64,000 nucleotides of DNA. Origin: Molossus alvarezi. Lineage: Eukaryota > Chordata > Mammalia > Chiroptera > Molossidae. The notes under the pieces were generated by a model. It saw nothing but the letters and a program-made list of their open reading frames with translations. It was not told where the DNA came from and ran no database searches. The DNA lies in NCBI GenBank assembly GCA_037176705.1, contig CM073891.1:93702327-93766326 (forward strand). Direction: 5' to 3'. Below are positions 47,663-57,752 of the stretch, piece by piece. A program made the position numbers and the translations under genes. Numbering within the stretch: position 1 is the first letter of the stretch; each line of letters begins with the position of its first letter.

Positions 47663-48700
47663 TGTAGTGCGAGTGGGGCAGGACGCGCGCTGCCCGCCCG
47701 CCCGCCCGCCCGGAGACCCGCAAGGAACTGGCGTTTGTTGGAAGAGTTTATGAAACTCCCTGTCTGTCCAGAGCTCCAGGACCAATGCATCTTTCCATCA
47801 CCTTCTACCACTGGTTAGTACACTTTCAGTAAAACTGCAAAACATCTTAAAGAAAACAAGCAACTCGGAGATTGGAAAAATGGCGGCGGAGTGAACGGAG
47901 CTACACAGACCGTCTCCCAGAACCAAACTGGAATTACAACTATAACACAGACAAATCGACGGGAAAAACCAACAGAAAAGCAGCTTGCGAGGACCATACA
48001 ACGAGGGACACTGACTCCATCCCGGTAGGCTTGCGAAGGCGCGAGACGGGGCTGGGAGCCCACGGTTGGCAGCTCGGCCGGCAGCTCCGCAGCGGCCTCA
48101 GCTGGGAGCAGCGCCCGCGGGTCACACTCCCAGGCGGCTCCACAGCGCAGCCGGGACAGAGGCTGAAACAGCCACAGCCACTCACCTTGGGCTCCGGCAG
48201 AGGGAGGGCGGACTGGACTGGAACTGTATGGGGACACTCGGGGTTTGGAGGGCGCTCAGAGCTTTGGCTGAGTGCAGCCACTCAGGACTGTGGCCACATT
48301 GCTCCTTCCCAGGGCTCTGAGGAGAGGCAGCAGCCCCTCCCTCGGAGATCCAACCACACCCTGTGGGCCATTGAAGTGCTAATTGAGGCTCACTAACAAC
48401 CAGCATCTGCCCCACCCTCGTGAAAGCCCCTTGGCTGAGCACCAGAGGGAGTTTTTCAATCAACTGACAACCCAAAACTCATCAACTAACCTAGACTGCT
48501 AGCCTCCAGGCAAAAAGCTAGAGGATAACAGTAGGTTTCCTGGGCTGGCAACTTTAACCAGGAAAGTAAGACTTGACAGTGGTGTTCAACGTGGGTCCTC
48601 CCTCGCTCATCTAAACACAGGAGAGGGAGCCACAAACAGCAGAACACCAACACCCACAGGGAGAACTTGACAGGCTCCAAAGCCCTCAGTGATAGCCAAA
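47663..48700 (+). promoter_or_regulatory. L1 5'UTR / internal promoter, CpG-rich
   Basis: GC- and CpG-rich leader. It begins TGTAGTGCGAGTGGGGCAGG, then (CCCG)5 at 47693-47712, then about 150 bp of ordinary composition, then a YY1-like AAAATGGCGGCGG at 47877-47889. That ATG opens a five-codon upstream frame (47880-47894, stop TGA). In well-studied L1s a YY1 site lies within the first ~20 bases. Here it is about 215 bases in, so the first part may be an added leader. A long sense frame (47872-48396) has no ATG at all. Confidence 0.8.
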
Positions 48701-49582
48701 ATGGTGAAACACAGAAACAGAAGCCAAATGAAAGAGCAAGACAACTCCACCGAAGATGAGATCAATGTGGAGCAATTAGGCATGTTAACAGAGCTAGAAT
48801 TCAGAGCCATGATCTTGAGGAAGCTGAACAGCATGAGTAAGGACATAGAGACACTGAAAATAAGCCAAATGGAAATTAAAAACCAACAAGAAGAGATAAA
48901 AAATGACATATCTGAAATGAAAAACACATTGGAAGGTTTAAAAAGCAGAGTAGGGGAAGCTGAGGACCGGATCAGTGAATTAGAAGACAGGGTAGAAAAA
49001 ATCAACCAATCAGAAAAACAAAAGGAAAAAACTATTAAAAAACAGGAAGACAGCTTAAGAGAACTATGGGACAACTGGAAACGTAATAATATTCGCATCA
49101 TAGGAGTCCCCGAAGAAGAAGAAAAAGAGCAAGGGATAGAGAATATATTCAAAAAAATAGTGAGAGAAAACTTCCCTAATTTGGTGAAGGAAGAAGGCAT
49201 TCAAGTTCAAGAAGCACAGAGAGTCCCAAGTAAGAAGAACCCAAACAGGCCCACACCAAGACACATAGTAATTAAAATGCCACAAATTAAAGACAAAGAG
49301 AGAATCCTAAAAGCAGCAAGAGATAAGCAACAGATTACCTACAAAGGGAACCCCATAAGGCTCTCAGCTGACTTCTCACAAGAAACACTACAGGCCAGAA
49401 GAGAATGGCATGAAGTAATCAAAGTCATGAAAAACAAGAATATGAATCCAAGACTACTCTACCCAGCAAGGCTATCATTCAAAATAGAAGATCAAATAAA
49501 GAGCTTCCCAGACAAAAAAAGGCTAAGGGAATACATTAGCACCAAACCAGCACTGCAAGAAATGTTAAAAGGACTGCTGTAA
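48701..49582 (+). CDS. L1 ORF1p, RNA-binding chaperone (293 aa, intact)
   Basis: ORF1p coats L1 RNA as a trimer and acts as a nucleic-acid chaperone in the cytoplasmic L1 RNP (family knowledge). The start is ATG at 48701; an in-frame GTG 12 bases upstream is not a eukaryotic start. A charged N-terminus is followed by a long coiled coil (roughly residues 30-120, KSRVGEAEDRISELEDRVEK heptads). The RRM follows (NIRIIGVPE near 130-138, ENFPNLVKEEGIQVQEAQRV), then the C-terminal domain (RPTPRHIVIKM near 183, ERILKAARDKQQITYKG, QARREW near 231-236, LLYPARLSF). The RREW arginines correspond to the RNA-binding residues of human ORF1p. It is shorter than the human protein (338 aa), mainly in the N-terminal/coiled-coil part. 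The stop TAA at 49580-49582 leaves a 45-nt spacer to ORF2. Confidence 0.96.
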   Translation: MVKHRNRSQMKEQDNSTEDEINVEQLGMLTELEFRAMILRKLNSMSKDIETLKISQMEIKNQQEEIKNDISEMKNTLEGLKSRVGEAEDRISELEDRVEKINQSEKQKEKTIKKQEDSLRELWDNWKRNNIRIIGVPEEEEKEQGIENIFKKIVRENFPNLVKEEGIQVQEAQRVPSKKNPNRPTPRHIVIKMPQIKDKERILKAARDKQQITYKGNPIRLSADFSQETLQARREWHEVIKVMKNKNMNPRLLYPARLSFKIEDQIKSFPDKKRLREYISTKPALQEMLKGLL

Positions 49583-49627
49583 TTAGCAGTAGAAATGGGA
49601 AGAAAAATAGAACCACACTAAACAAAA

Positions 49628-52600
49628 ATGGCAATAAATAAGTACATATCAATAATCACCTTAAACGTAAATGGATTGAATGCTCCCATAAAGAGACACA
49701 GAGTAGCTGATTGGATAAGAAAGCATGACTCATCTATATGTTGTTTACAAGAGACCCACCTCTCAACAAAAGACTCACATAGGTTGAAAGTGAAGGGATG
49801 GAAAAAAATTTTCCAAGCAAATGGAAAGCAAAAAAAAGCTGGGGTAGCAATTCTCATATCTGATAAAATAGATTTCAAAATGAAGACCATAACTAGAGAC
49901 AAAGATGGTCACTACATAATATTGAAAGGATCTATCCAACAGGAAGATATAACCTTAATAAACATATATGCACCCAATATAGGAGCACCAAAATATATTA
50001 AAAATCTTCTGGAGGACTTCCAAGGAGAAATCGACAACAATACAATCATAGCAGGGGACTTCAACACCCCGTTGACAGCACTGGATAGATCCTCTAGGCA
50101 AAAAATTAGCAAGGAAACAGAGACTCTAAATGAAGCACTAGACCAAATGGATTTAATAGATATCTACAGAGAATTACACCCCAAAACTACAGAATACACA
50201 TTCTTCTCAAGTGCACATGGGACATTCTCAAAGATAGACCACATGATAGGACACAAACTAAATCTCTACAAGTTCAAGAAGATTGAAATCATATCAAGCA
50301 TCTTCTCAGATCACAATGGCATGAAACTAGAAATCAATTGCAACAAGAACATGCAAAGACATTTCAACACATGGAGGCTAAATAGCATGTTATTAAACAA
50401 TGAATGGGTCATCGAGGAGATCAAGGAAGAAATTAAAAACTTCCTGGAAACCAATGAAAATGAACACACAACAACACAAAATCTATGGGATGCAGCGAAA
50501 GCAGTTCTGAGAGGGAAGTTCATAGCACTACAGGCCTACCTCAAAAAACAAGAAAAATTTCTAATTGACTGTCTAACCTCACAACTTAAAGAATTAGAAA
50601 GCAAACAAAAAGAAAACCCCAGAGCAAGTAGAAGGAAGGAAATAGTAAAGATCAGAGCAGAAATAAATGACATAGAGACCAAAAAAACAATTCAAAGGAT
50701 CAATGAAACAAAGAGCTGGTTTTTCGAAAAGATAAACAAGATTGATGGACCCTTAGCTAGACTCACCAAGAAACAAAGAGAGAGAACCCAAATACACAAA
50801 ATCAGAAATGAAAGAGGAGAAGTAACAACCAACACCACAGAAATACAAAAGATAGTTAACAACTACTATGAACAACTATATGGCAACAAATTCGACAATC
50901 TAAGCGAAATGGACAAATTTCTAGAAACACACAGTCTCCCAAAACTATTCCCAGAAGAGATAGAAAACTTGAACAGACCAATAACAACTAAGGAAATTGA
51001 AGAGGTAATCAAGACTCTCCCAGCAAACAAAAGCCCAGGCCCAGATGGCTTCACGGGGGAGTTTTACCGAACATTCAAAAAAGAACTAACACCCATTCTC
51101 CTCAAACTATTTCAAAAAATTCAAGAAGAAGGAAGACTTCCAAACACGTTCTATGAGGCCAGCATAATTCTAATTCCAAAACCAGAAAAAGACGCTACGA
51201 AGAAAGAAAACTACAGGCCAATATCCCTGATGAACATAGACGCCAAAATCCTGAACAAAATATTAGCAAATCGGATCCAGAAATACATCAAAAAAATTAT
51301 TCACCATGACCAAGTGGGATTCATTCCAGGGATGCAAGGCTGGTACAATATTCGCAAATCAATAAACGTAATACACCACATAAACAAAATGAAGAATAAA
51401 AACCACATGATCATATCAATAGATGCTGAAAAAGCATTTGACAAAATCCAGCATCCATTTCTGATAAAAACGCTCAGCAATGTAGGAATAGAGGGATCAT
51501 ATCTCGACATAATAAAGGCCATATATGAAAGACCTACAGCCAACATCATACTCAATGGACAGAAACTAAAAACATTTCCACTAAGAACAGGAACAAGACA
51601 GGGATGTCCACTTTCACCACTCTTATTTAACATTGTACTGGAAGTCTTAGCCACAGCAATCAGACATGAAGAAAAAATAAAAGGGATCCAAATTGGAAAG
51701 GAGGAAGTGAAACTGTCATTATTTGCAGATGACATGATATTGTACATAGAAAACCCTAAAGACTCCATCAAAAATCTATTAGACTTAATAAATGAATTTG
51801 GCAAAGTAGCAGGATACAAAATTAACGTCAGGAAATCGACGGCATTCTTATACACCAATGATGAACTCACAGAAAGAGACACTGAAAAAACAATCCCATT
51901 TACCATCGCACCAAAAAAATTACGATACCTAGGAATAAACTTAACCAAGGAAGTAAAGGACCTATTTGCAGAAAACTACAGGTCATTGAAAAAAGAAATA
52001 GAGGAAGATATAAAAAAGTGGAAGCACATACCCTGTTCATGGATTGGAAGAATTAACATCATTAAAATGTCCATACTGCCCAAAGCAATCTATAGATTCA
52101 ATGCAATCCCCATCAAAATACCAACGACATATTTCATAGAACTAGAACAAATACTTCAAAAGTTCATATGGAACCAAAAAAGACCCCGAATAGCCACAGC
52201 AATCTTGAAAAAGAAGAACAAAGTAGGTGGGATCACAATACCAGATATCAGGTTATACTACAAAGCGACTGTAACCAAAACAGCCTGGTACTGGCACAAG
52301 AACCGGCATATAGACCAGTGGAACAGAACTGAAAACCCAGAAATGGACCCAAGGCAATACGCTCAATTAATATTTGACAAAGGTGGCAAGAGCATACAGT
52401 GGAGTAAAGACAGCCTCTTTAATAAATGGTGTTGGGAAAATTGGACAGCTACATGCAAAAAAATGAAACTAGACCATCAACTTACACCATACACCAAAAT
52501 AAACTCAAAATGGATAAAAGACTTAAATGTGACCCGTGAATCCATAAAAATTCTAGAAGAAAATGTAGGCAACAAAATTTCGGACATCATACGGAGCAGA

Positions 52601-53452
52601 ATTTTCACTGATACATCACCTAAGGCAACAGAAATAAAGGAGAAAATGAACACATGGGACTACATCAAACTAAAAAGCTTCTGCACAGCAAAAGAAACAA
52701 CCATCAAAATGGAAAGGCAACCCACTGTATGGGAGAACATCATTGCCAATGATGTATCAGATAAGGGGTTAATTTCCAGTATATATAGAGTGCTCATACA
52801 ACTCTACAAAAGGAAGACAAAGAACCCAATTAAAAAATGGGCAGAGGAGCTGAATAGACACCTCTCCAAACAAGACATACAAATGGCCAAGAGACATATG
52901 AAGAAATGCTCAACATCACTAATCATCAGAGAGATGCAAATTAAAACAACAATGAGGTATCACCTCACACCTGTCAGAATGGCCGCCATCAACAAATCAT
53001 CAAACAACAAGTGTTGGCGAGGGTGTGGAGAAAAGGGGACTCTAGTACACTGCTGGTGGGAATGCAGACTGGTGCAGCCGCTATGGAAAACAATATGGTG
53101 CTACTTCAAAAAATTAAAAATTGAACTTCCATTTGACCCAGTGATCCCACTGCTGGGAATATACCCTAAGAAGCCTGAAACACCAATCAGGAAGAATATA
53201 TGTACCCCCATGTTCATAGCAGCACTATTTACAATAGCTAAGATCTGGAAACAGCCCAAGTGTCCACCAGTAGACGAATGGATAAAAAAGCTGTGGTACA
53301 TATACACAATGGAGTACTATGCAGCGGTAAGAAAGAAAGATCTCTTATCCTTTGAGACGACATGGAGGGACCTGGAAAGTATTATCCTAAGTGAAAGAAG
53401 CCAAGCAGAAAAAGACAAATACCACATGATCTCACTTATATACGGAATATAA
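49628..53452 (+). CDS. L1 ORF2p, endonuclease and reverse transcriptase (1274 aa, intact)
   Basis: ORF2p nicks the target and copies L1 RNA at the nick (target-primed reverse transcription). The length matches human ORF2p (1275 aa). The N-terminal APE-like endonuclease is complete: N13 in LNVNGLN, E42 in QETHL, D144 and N146 in GDFN, the SKIDHM Asp near 204, D228 and H229 in SDHNG. The RT domain, about 495-775, has [48 protein letters not shown] and the catalytic FADD (F699 A700 D701 D702). The C-terminal Cys-rich motif is present: C1129, C1133, H1141, C1142, C1146 around [15 protein letters not shown]. No stop or frameshift. The ATG at 49628 (MAINKYIS) is the first in frame after the ORF1 stop. 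Translation is presumably by reinitiation, as in other L1s. Confidence 0.97.
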   Translation: MAINKYISIITLNVNGLNAPIKRHRVADWIRKHDSSICCLQETHLSTKDSHRLKVKGWKKIFQANGKQKKAGVAILISDKIDFKMKTITRDKDGHYIILKGSIQQEDITLINIYAPNIGAPKYIKNLLEDFQGEIDNNTIIAGDFNTPLTALDRSSRQKISKETETLNEALDQMDLIDIYRELHPKTTEYTFFSSAHGTFSKIDHMIGHKLNLYKFKKIEIISSIFSDHNGMKLEINCNKNMQRHFNTWRLNSMLLNNEWVIEEIKEEIKNFLETNENEHTTTQNLWDAAKAVLRGKFIALQAYLKKQEKFLIDCLTSQLKELESKQKENPRASRRKEIVKIRAEINDIETKKTIQRINETKSWFFEKINKIDGPLARLTKKQRERTQIHKIRNERGEVTTNTTEIQKIVNNYYEQLYGNKFDNLSEMDKFLETHSLPKLFPEEIENLNRPITTKEIEEVIKTLPANKSPGPDGFTGEFYRTFKKELTPILLKLFQKIQEEGRLPNTFYEASIILIPKPEKDATKKENYRPISLMNIDAKILNKILANRIQKYIKKIIHHDQVGFIPGMQGWYNIRKSINVIHHINKMKNKNHMIISIDAEKAFDKIQHPFLIKTLSNVGIEGSYLDIIKAIYERPTANIILNGQKLKTFPLRTGTRQGCPLSPLLFNIVLEVLATAIRHEEKIKGIQIGKEEVKLSLFADDMILYIENPKDSIKNLLDLINEFGKVAGYKINVRKSTAFLYTNDELTERDTEKTIPFTIAPKKLRYLGINLTKEVKDLFAENYRSLKKEIEEDIKKWKHIPCSWIGRINIIKMSILPKAIYRFNAIPIKIPTTYFIELEQILQKFIWNQKRPRIATAILKKKNKVGGITIPDIRLYYKATVTKTAWYWHKNRHIDQWNRTENPEMDPRQYAQLIFDKGGKSIQWSKDSLFNKWCWENWTATCKKMKLDHQLTPYTKINSKWIKDLNVTRESIKILEENVGNKISDIIRSRIFTDTSPKATEIKEKMNTWDYIKLKSFCTAKETTIKMERQPTVWENIIANDVSDKGLISSIYRVLIQLYKRKTKNPIKKWAEELNRHLSKQDIQMAKRHMKKCSTSLIIREMQIKTTMRYHLTPVRMAAINKSSNNKCWRGCGEKGTLVHCWWECRLVQPLWKTIWCYFKKLKIELPFDPVIPLLGIYPKKPETPIRKNICTPMFIAALFTIAKIWKQPKCPPVDEWIKKLWYIYTMEYYAAVRKKDLLSFETTWRDLESIILSERSQAEKDKYHMISLIYGI

Positions 53453-53766
53453 TGAACATAACAGTCTGAGGAATACAGTAGACCCAGACACATGGAAGTA
53501 GGGCACAGACTGACATCCCTCAGAAGAGGGGATGGGGGGTGGGGGGGTGGGAAGAGATAAACCACAGAACTTATATGCATGTATGCATGACCAATGGACA
53601 TGGACAACTAAGCCGGGGACAGGGTGGAGGTGGGGTGGGGTGGGGGGTGCCAATGGGGTAAAAAGGTAAAATGTCTGTAACAAAAAAATAAATAAAAATT
53701 CATTAAAAAAAAAATAAATAAATAAAAAATAAAAAATAAAAAAAAATAAAAAAAATAAAAAAAAAA
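53453..53766 (+). terminator. L1 3'UTR, polyadenylation signal and A-rich tail
   Basis: Two G-rich tracts able to form quadruplexes (53528-53551 and 53613-53648) lie either side of CATGTATGCATGACCAATGG. AATAAATAAAA follows at about 53685, then a patterned A-rich tail with TAAA interruptions to about 53766. G-rich 3'UTR tracts are characteristic of mammalian L1. Confidence 0.9.
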
Positions 53767-53783
53767 AAAGAATTATTTACAGG

Positions 53784-54453
53784 GTATCAACAGTAGACTA
53801 GGTGAAGCTGAGAAGATAACCATTGATTTCAAATATAAGGAAGCAAAAAACAGCCAATCAGAACAGCAAAAAAGAAAACATAATTTTAAAAAAATGAGTA
53901 TAGTGTAAGGAGCCTCTGGGACAACTTCAAGCATACCACATTCACATCATGGGGGTGCCAGAAGAGAGAGAGCAAAAAATTCAAAACGTATTTGAAAAAA
54001 TAATAACAGAAAACTTTTCTAACTTGGTGAAGGAAACAGACATACAAGTCCAGGATGCACAGAGAGTCCCAAACAAGATGAACCTCAAGAAGCCCACACC
54101 AACACACATCATCATCAAAATGCAAAAGGTGCAAGACAAACAGAGAATCTTAAAAGCAGCAAGAGAAAAGCAGTTAGTTACCTACAAGGGAGTTCCCATA
54201 AGGCCATCAGCCAATTTCTCAAAAGAAACTTTGCAGGCCAGAAGGGAGTGGCAAGAAATAGTCAAAGTGATGAAAAGCAAGAACCTTCAACCAAGATTAC
54301 TCTATCCTGCAAAGCTATCATTTATAATCGATGGATAATATAAAGCTTTTCCCATTCAAGAAAAAGCTAAAGGAGTTTATCACCATCAAACCAGTATTAT
54401 ATGAAATGTTGAAGGGTCTTCTTGAAGAAGAAGATAAAATATATAAACAATAA
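53784..54453 (+). pseudogene. Half-L1 ORF1, C-terminal part (interrupted, decayed)
   Basis: It continues the frame as GINSRLGEAEK, then a stop appears near 53905 (TATAGTGTAAGG). From 53949 the RNA-binding part is readable for about 129 codons: [13 protein letters not shown] (RRM region), [64 protein letters not shown] and LLYPAKLSF. A frame break then follows, and the end EMLKGLLEEEDKIYKQ stops at 54453. It is clearly homologous to ORF1 of element C but diverged, with a slightly extended C-terminus. It is non-functional. Confidence 0.88.
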
Positions 54454-54974
54454 AATGGCAATAAATATCAACAATTGAATCTACAAACCAAATGAACAAG
54501 CAGAACAGAAACAGACTCATAGATACAGAGAAGTTTTTGATGATTGCAGATGGGAGGGGGTTGGGGGGATGGGCAAAAAAGGTGAAGGGATTAAAAAGTA
54601 TAAATTAGTTGTTAGGCTGATGGACCTCAGAGGGAAGTGGGGGTGCAGGAAGAGATAAACCAAAGAACTTACATGCATATATGCATAACCAGTGGACACA
54701 GACAATAGTGTGGGAAAGGCAGCAGGTGTGTGAGAGCAGAAAGGCAGGAGTCGATGGGTGGTAAAAGGGGAGATATCTAGAATACTTTCAATAATAAAGA
54801 TAATTTTTTTTAAAAAGAGGGTGAAGGAGTGACAGAAGGATACTTGCCCTTAGGTGGTGAACACACAATACAATAAACAGATGGTGTATTATAGAATTGT
54901 ACACCTGAAACCTATAATTTCATTAACCAATATAACCCCAATGAATTAAATTTTAAAATGTTTTAAAGAAATTA

Positions 54975-57104
54975 AAGAATTCCAGTTGAAGTGTCTCATG
55001 GAGACACAGTCCGATCCAGGAAGTCTGGCTATGCTGTATCATCCCCTTGTAAAGTCTTGACTGTCTTCTATGATTGTTATGTGGGATCATTGTTTTCTTT
55101 TCTTTTCCTTTTCTTTGAGGATGCTTTTTACTTTTCCTGTAGGAATGTGTTCTGCTTGGCTGACTGTCCCAGCTAAGAGCCCAGGCTAGAGCCCAGAACA
55201 CTGTGTAATTATTGCACATTATGTGAATGAAAACAGGGCTTTGTATATCATTATTTGCTGGATTGGCCAGTCTTCAGGCTGTTTGCATCTACCTTGAAAA
55301 AGGCAATAATAATGAAGCATAGAGTTTACACATTTTAGTTCATCATCTCCACAGCATGTTTTTATATAGAAATATGATCCATGTTCAATTGCTTCTACCT
55401 ATCCAAACCAAGGCCCTTTGTCTCTGCTCCACTGCGCCTCTCTCGCCCCCTCACTCCTGTTTCGTCCTCCGAACAGCCACAGCCCTTCTCCTTCCATCTC
55501 CCATGACTGCTATTTCCAACCACATAGCAAAATGGTTCACACCATGTTGTCTCCTCTCCTTACCTGCAAGCTCTTTGAGAATGTTCTCCACGCCTGCTTC
55601 ACCCCAGGGCCCCACGCTGGCTTCCCCCATGCTCAGGAAACACTGGGCCAAAGGATACACATATATCCAGTGCATCTCTTCAACCTGGGCAGGAGCAATT
55701 CTAATTCTTCACTTTCTAAACCAGAATTTTGCTATAACCAAAGCAAACAAAGTAAAAACCTTCCTAGGAATGGCCTAGTGGAATGGTCTTCATTTATATT
55801 TATTCAAATCTGTACTATTAGGAGGAAAAGTTCATATACTTTTTTAAATAGTTAATTTTTATGTCCAGAAAATAATAAACAATATTTAAATGCAAGAGTG
55901 GTGGCAGAAGCTATAAACTCCAAAGTTTGTTAAGATTTACAAATAATCAATATTAAAAACCAAAACTGCATCTACCTAGAAACATTAATTTAAAAAAACA
56001 ATCTGTTGGCACGTCCCTCCAATCTTACATCAGATAGAGCATAAATATATTTTTCTAAATATGTAGGATAAATGGAAATGTTCCTCTTCTTTAAAAATTA
56101 AAATTTGATTTATAATTCAGAGGTACTTTGACATATTGTTCCGCAATACTTTCCTTATCTGAGTTCAAATAAATATTTGATAGAATTAGTAAAGTTTGTT
56201 AAACTCATAAATTTTCTGAGCAATGAAATTCAGAAGGTTATTTCTCTAAACTTTAAAAAAACTTAAAAGCTGCAAAACTACTTTTTGGATGGCTTGATTA
56301 CATGAATCAACGAATCTCCAAATACCCACATTCCCAACTAACAATAATAATAGAATGAATGGTCTGCCGTTGCTCTATTGAGAATCTGTCCATTTTTAAA
56401 AATCCAAAATTTCCCGATAATGAAATAGTCACCATGTGGTCAAGATAAACACCTTGCAGACCTATATGCTATTATTATTTTTTCATTCTGCATGTCTTTT
56501 GTCCTTCCCTCCTTATATCATTTCCCCATTTCAGACTGCAAAAGTTGCTTGAGGGCTGAGACTGTATTGTCAATAGTTCACTATAATTGGAAGCAACCAG
56601 TATTTAAATGCTCATTACCTGACAAGGAACATTGAAATAAAAAGCTCAGTTTGTAGGTCAGGGCTAATAAGGCTAAGATCCTTGGACCAGGGTTGGACAT
56701 TTGTTCTGCTCCATGACAATAAGCTAAATCTATGCTGCTGCTCACCCAGTTGTGGGATGGGATAGGTGGTGTGGACCATGAGGAGTATATAAATACCTTG
56801 GTTCAAGTTCCCAACACAACCAGGGTTGAGGAGGTACAAGCAAACATTTGCTAAACCCAGGTTGTGGTCAAGGTCAAAAGCAGACACAGTGAAGACAGGA
56901 TTCATTGGTTCTCACCTGTTTCTTTCTCTACCACACCCAACTGGAAACAATGCTTCCACCAGGAACACAGACTCATGAGCACTGGTCATCAAACACTCGC
57001 ACTGGGCCGGTGAAGGGGGTTATCCCTGTCATTTAGTGGGGTACATATCTGCTTTTAAAAAAAGTACACTCGTTGATAATGAGACCCACTACTGAACTAA
57101 AATT
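54975..57104. other. Intron; weak L2-like block near 55380-55700
   Basis: CTCTGCTCCACTGCGCCTCT and TGCAAGCTCTTTGAGAATG resemble degraded L2, without certainty. The rest is AT-rich and unassigned. Overlapping frames at 55356-55855 (140 and 145 codons) look incidental. Confidence 0.3.
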
Positions 57105-57270
57105 CAATCAAGTGTAGCAGAGCACATGAATCACTTTGGGATCTTATTAAAATCATTTCTCATTCAGCAGGTCTGTTGTGGGTCCAGAGATTCTACATTT
57201 GTAATAAGCTCACAAATAATTGCAAAGCTGATGGATCTTTGGACCTCACTGTAAGTATCAAGATTCAGGA
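57105..57270. mobile_element. hAT-Charlie MITE (MER5-like), old
   Basis: GCACATGAATCACTTTGGGA, TCATTCAGCAGGTCTGTTGT, CAGAGATTCTACATTTGTAA and TTTGGACCTCACTGTAAGTA follow the MER5-type consensus order. Confidence 0.65.
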
Positions 57271-57546
57271 GTTTCTCAGGCTGGTGTGTGCATAGAAATC
57301 CTGGACCTTACAAGTCCAGATGGCCAGGAAAGGTTTGAAAAAACTGACAAATAGTAGCAAGATCACCACATTTTCAGGAACCTAGAAGTCAAATCCACTC
57401 ACAACTACTCATAAAGAAAGATCAAAAGTAAATTTCAATACGTGCTAAGAGCTGTGAGTCAGGCGTTCCTCTGTCTCCATTTCTCAGAGCAGACAGTCGG
57501 GGTCTGTGGGACACAGGGCAGGGGCCTGATTTTGTGGGCATTGACA

Positions 57547-57752
57547 GATGATGCCTCAGTGGTTGAGCGTCAACTCATGCACCAAGAGGTCACTGGTTTG
57601 AGTCCCAGTCAGGGCACATGCCCCGATTGTGGGCTAAATCCCCAGTGGGGGTCATGCAGGAGGCAGCCAATTAATATTCTCTCTCATTGATGTTTCTATC
57701 TCTCTCTCCCTCTCCCTTCCTCTCTCTCTAAAATCAATTTAAAAAAAAGAAA
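57547..57752 (+). mobile_element. VES SINE
   Basis: CCTCAGTGGTTGAGCGTCAA, GGTCACTGGTTTGAGTCCCA, GTCAGGGCACATGCCCCG, GGAGGCAGCCAATTAATATT, CT runs, CTCTAAAATCAATTT(A)n. The first bases of the head are degraded. Confidence 0.93.

Larger units (their letters stand above)
47663..53766 (+). mobile_element. Element C: full-length intact L1
   Basis: About 6.1 kb with an exact 17-bp target duplication AAAGAATTATTTACAGG (47646-47662 and 53767-53783). The target strand cleavage context (TCTTT/AT on the minus strand) fits L1 endonuclease. Order: 5'UTR 47663-48700, ORF1 48701-49582, 45-nt spacer, ORF2 49628-53452, 3'UTR from 53453 with G-rich tracts and AATAAA, patterned A-rich tail to about 53766. No truncation, inversion or disabling stop. 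The exact duplication and intact frames indicate a very recent insertion. It lies antisense to GRM8 within the large intron. Confidence 0.97.
46100..54814 (+). mobile_element. Element B: half-L1 (HAL1-type), split by element C
   Basis: B consists of 46100-47662 plus 53784-54814, about 2.6 kb without the inner L1. It has an approximately 1.35-kb 5'UTR (46100-47448), ORF1 (47449-47662 continued at 53784-54453), and an ORF2 that keeps only its start: ATG at 54455 is followed by a stop after seven codons. A direct jump then leads to a 3'UTR with the G-rich tract and CAATAATAAAGATAA tail. This ORF1-only layout matches the half-L1 class known from mammals, including recent bat lineages. Flanks share AAGAGGGTRAA (46088-46098 and 54815-54825) with one mismatch. 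It depended on a full L1 for reverse transcriptase (inference from the missing ORF2). Confidence 0.82.
45925..54974 (+). mobile_element. Element A: old L1-family 3' end, outermost shell of a triple nest
   Basis: Two separated parts, 45935-46087 and 54827-54964, are one 3'UTR. The left holds ACTCATAGACACAGATGATA and GTGATTACCAGAGGGAAAGG. The right holds TGGTGAACACACAATAC, ATTATAGAATTGTACACCTG and the AACCCCAATGAATTAAATTT end. The outer flanks share AAAGAAATTA (45925-45934 and 54965-54974), a candidate target duplication. The interior is elements B and C. Confidence 0.7.

Noticed and set aside
47815..48281. Antisense open frames (140 and 113 codons) in the L1 5'UTR as an ORF0-like gene
   Set aside because: Both begin with GTG rather than ATG and show no recognisable relation to primate ORF0; composition explains them.
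47872..48396. 174-codon sense open frame in the L1 5'UTR as a new L1 protein
   Set aside because: It begins at TTG and contains no ATG at all; GC-rich leader sequence readily stays open by chance.
48689..48700. Start of L1 ORF1 at 48689
   Set aside because: That codon is GTG; the first ATG in frame is 48701, giving 293 residues.
51301..51948. 215-codon antisense frame within ORF2
   Set aside because: Shadow of the ORF2 coding sequence; no independent support.
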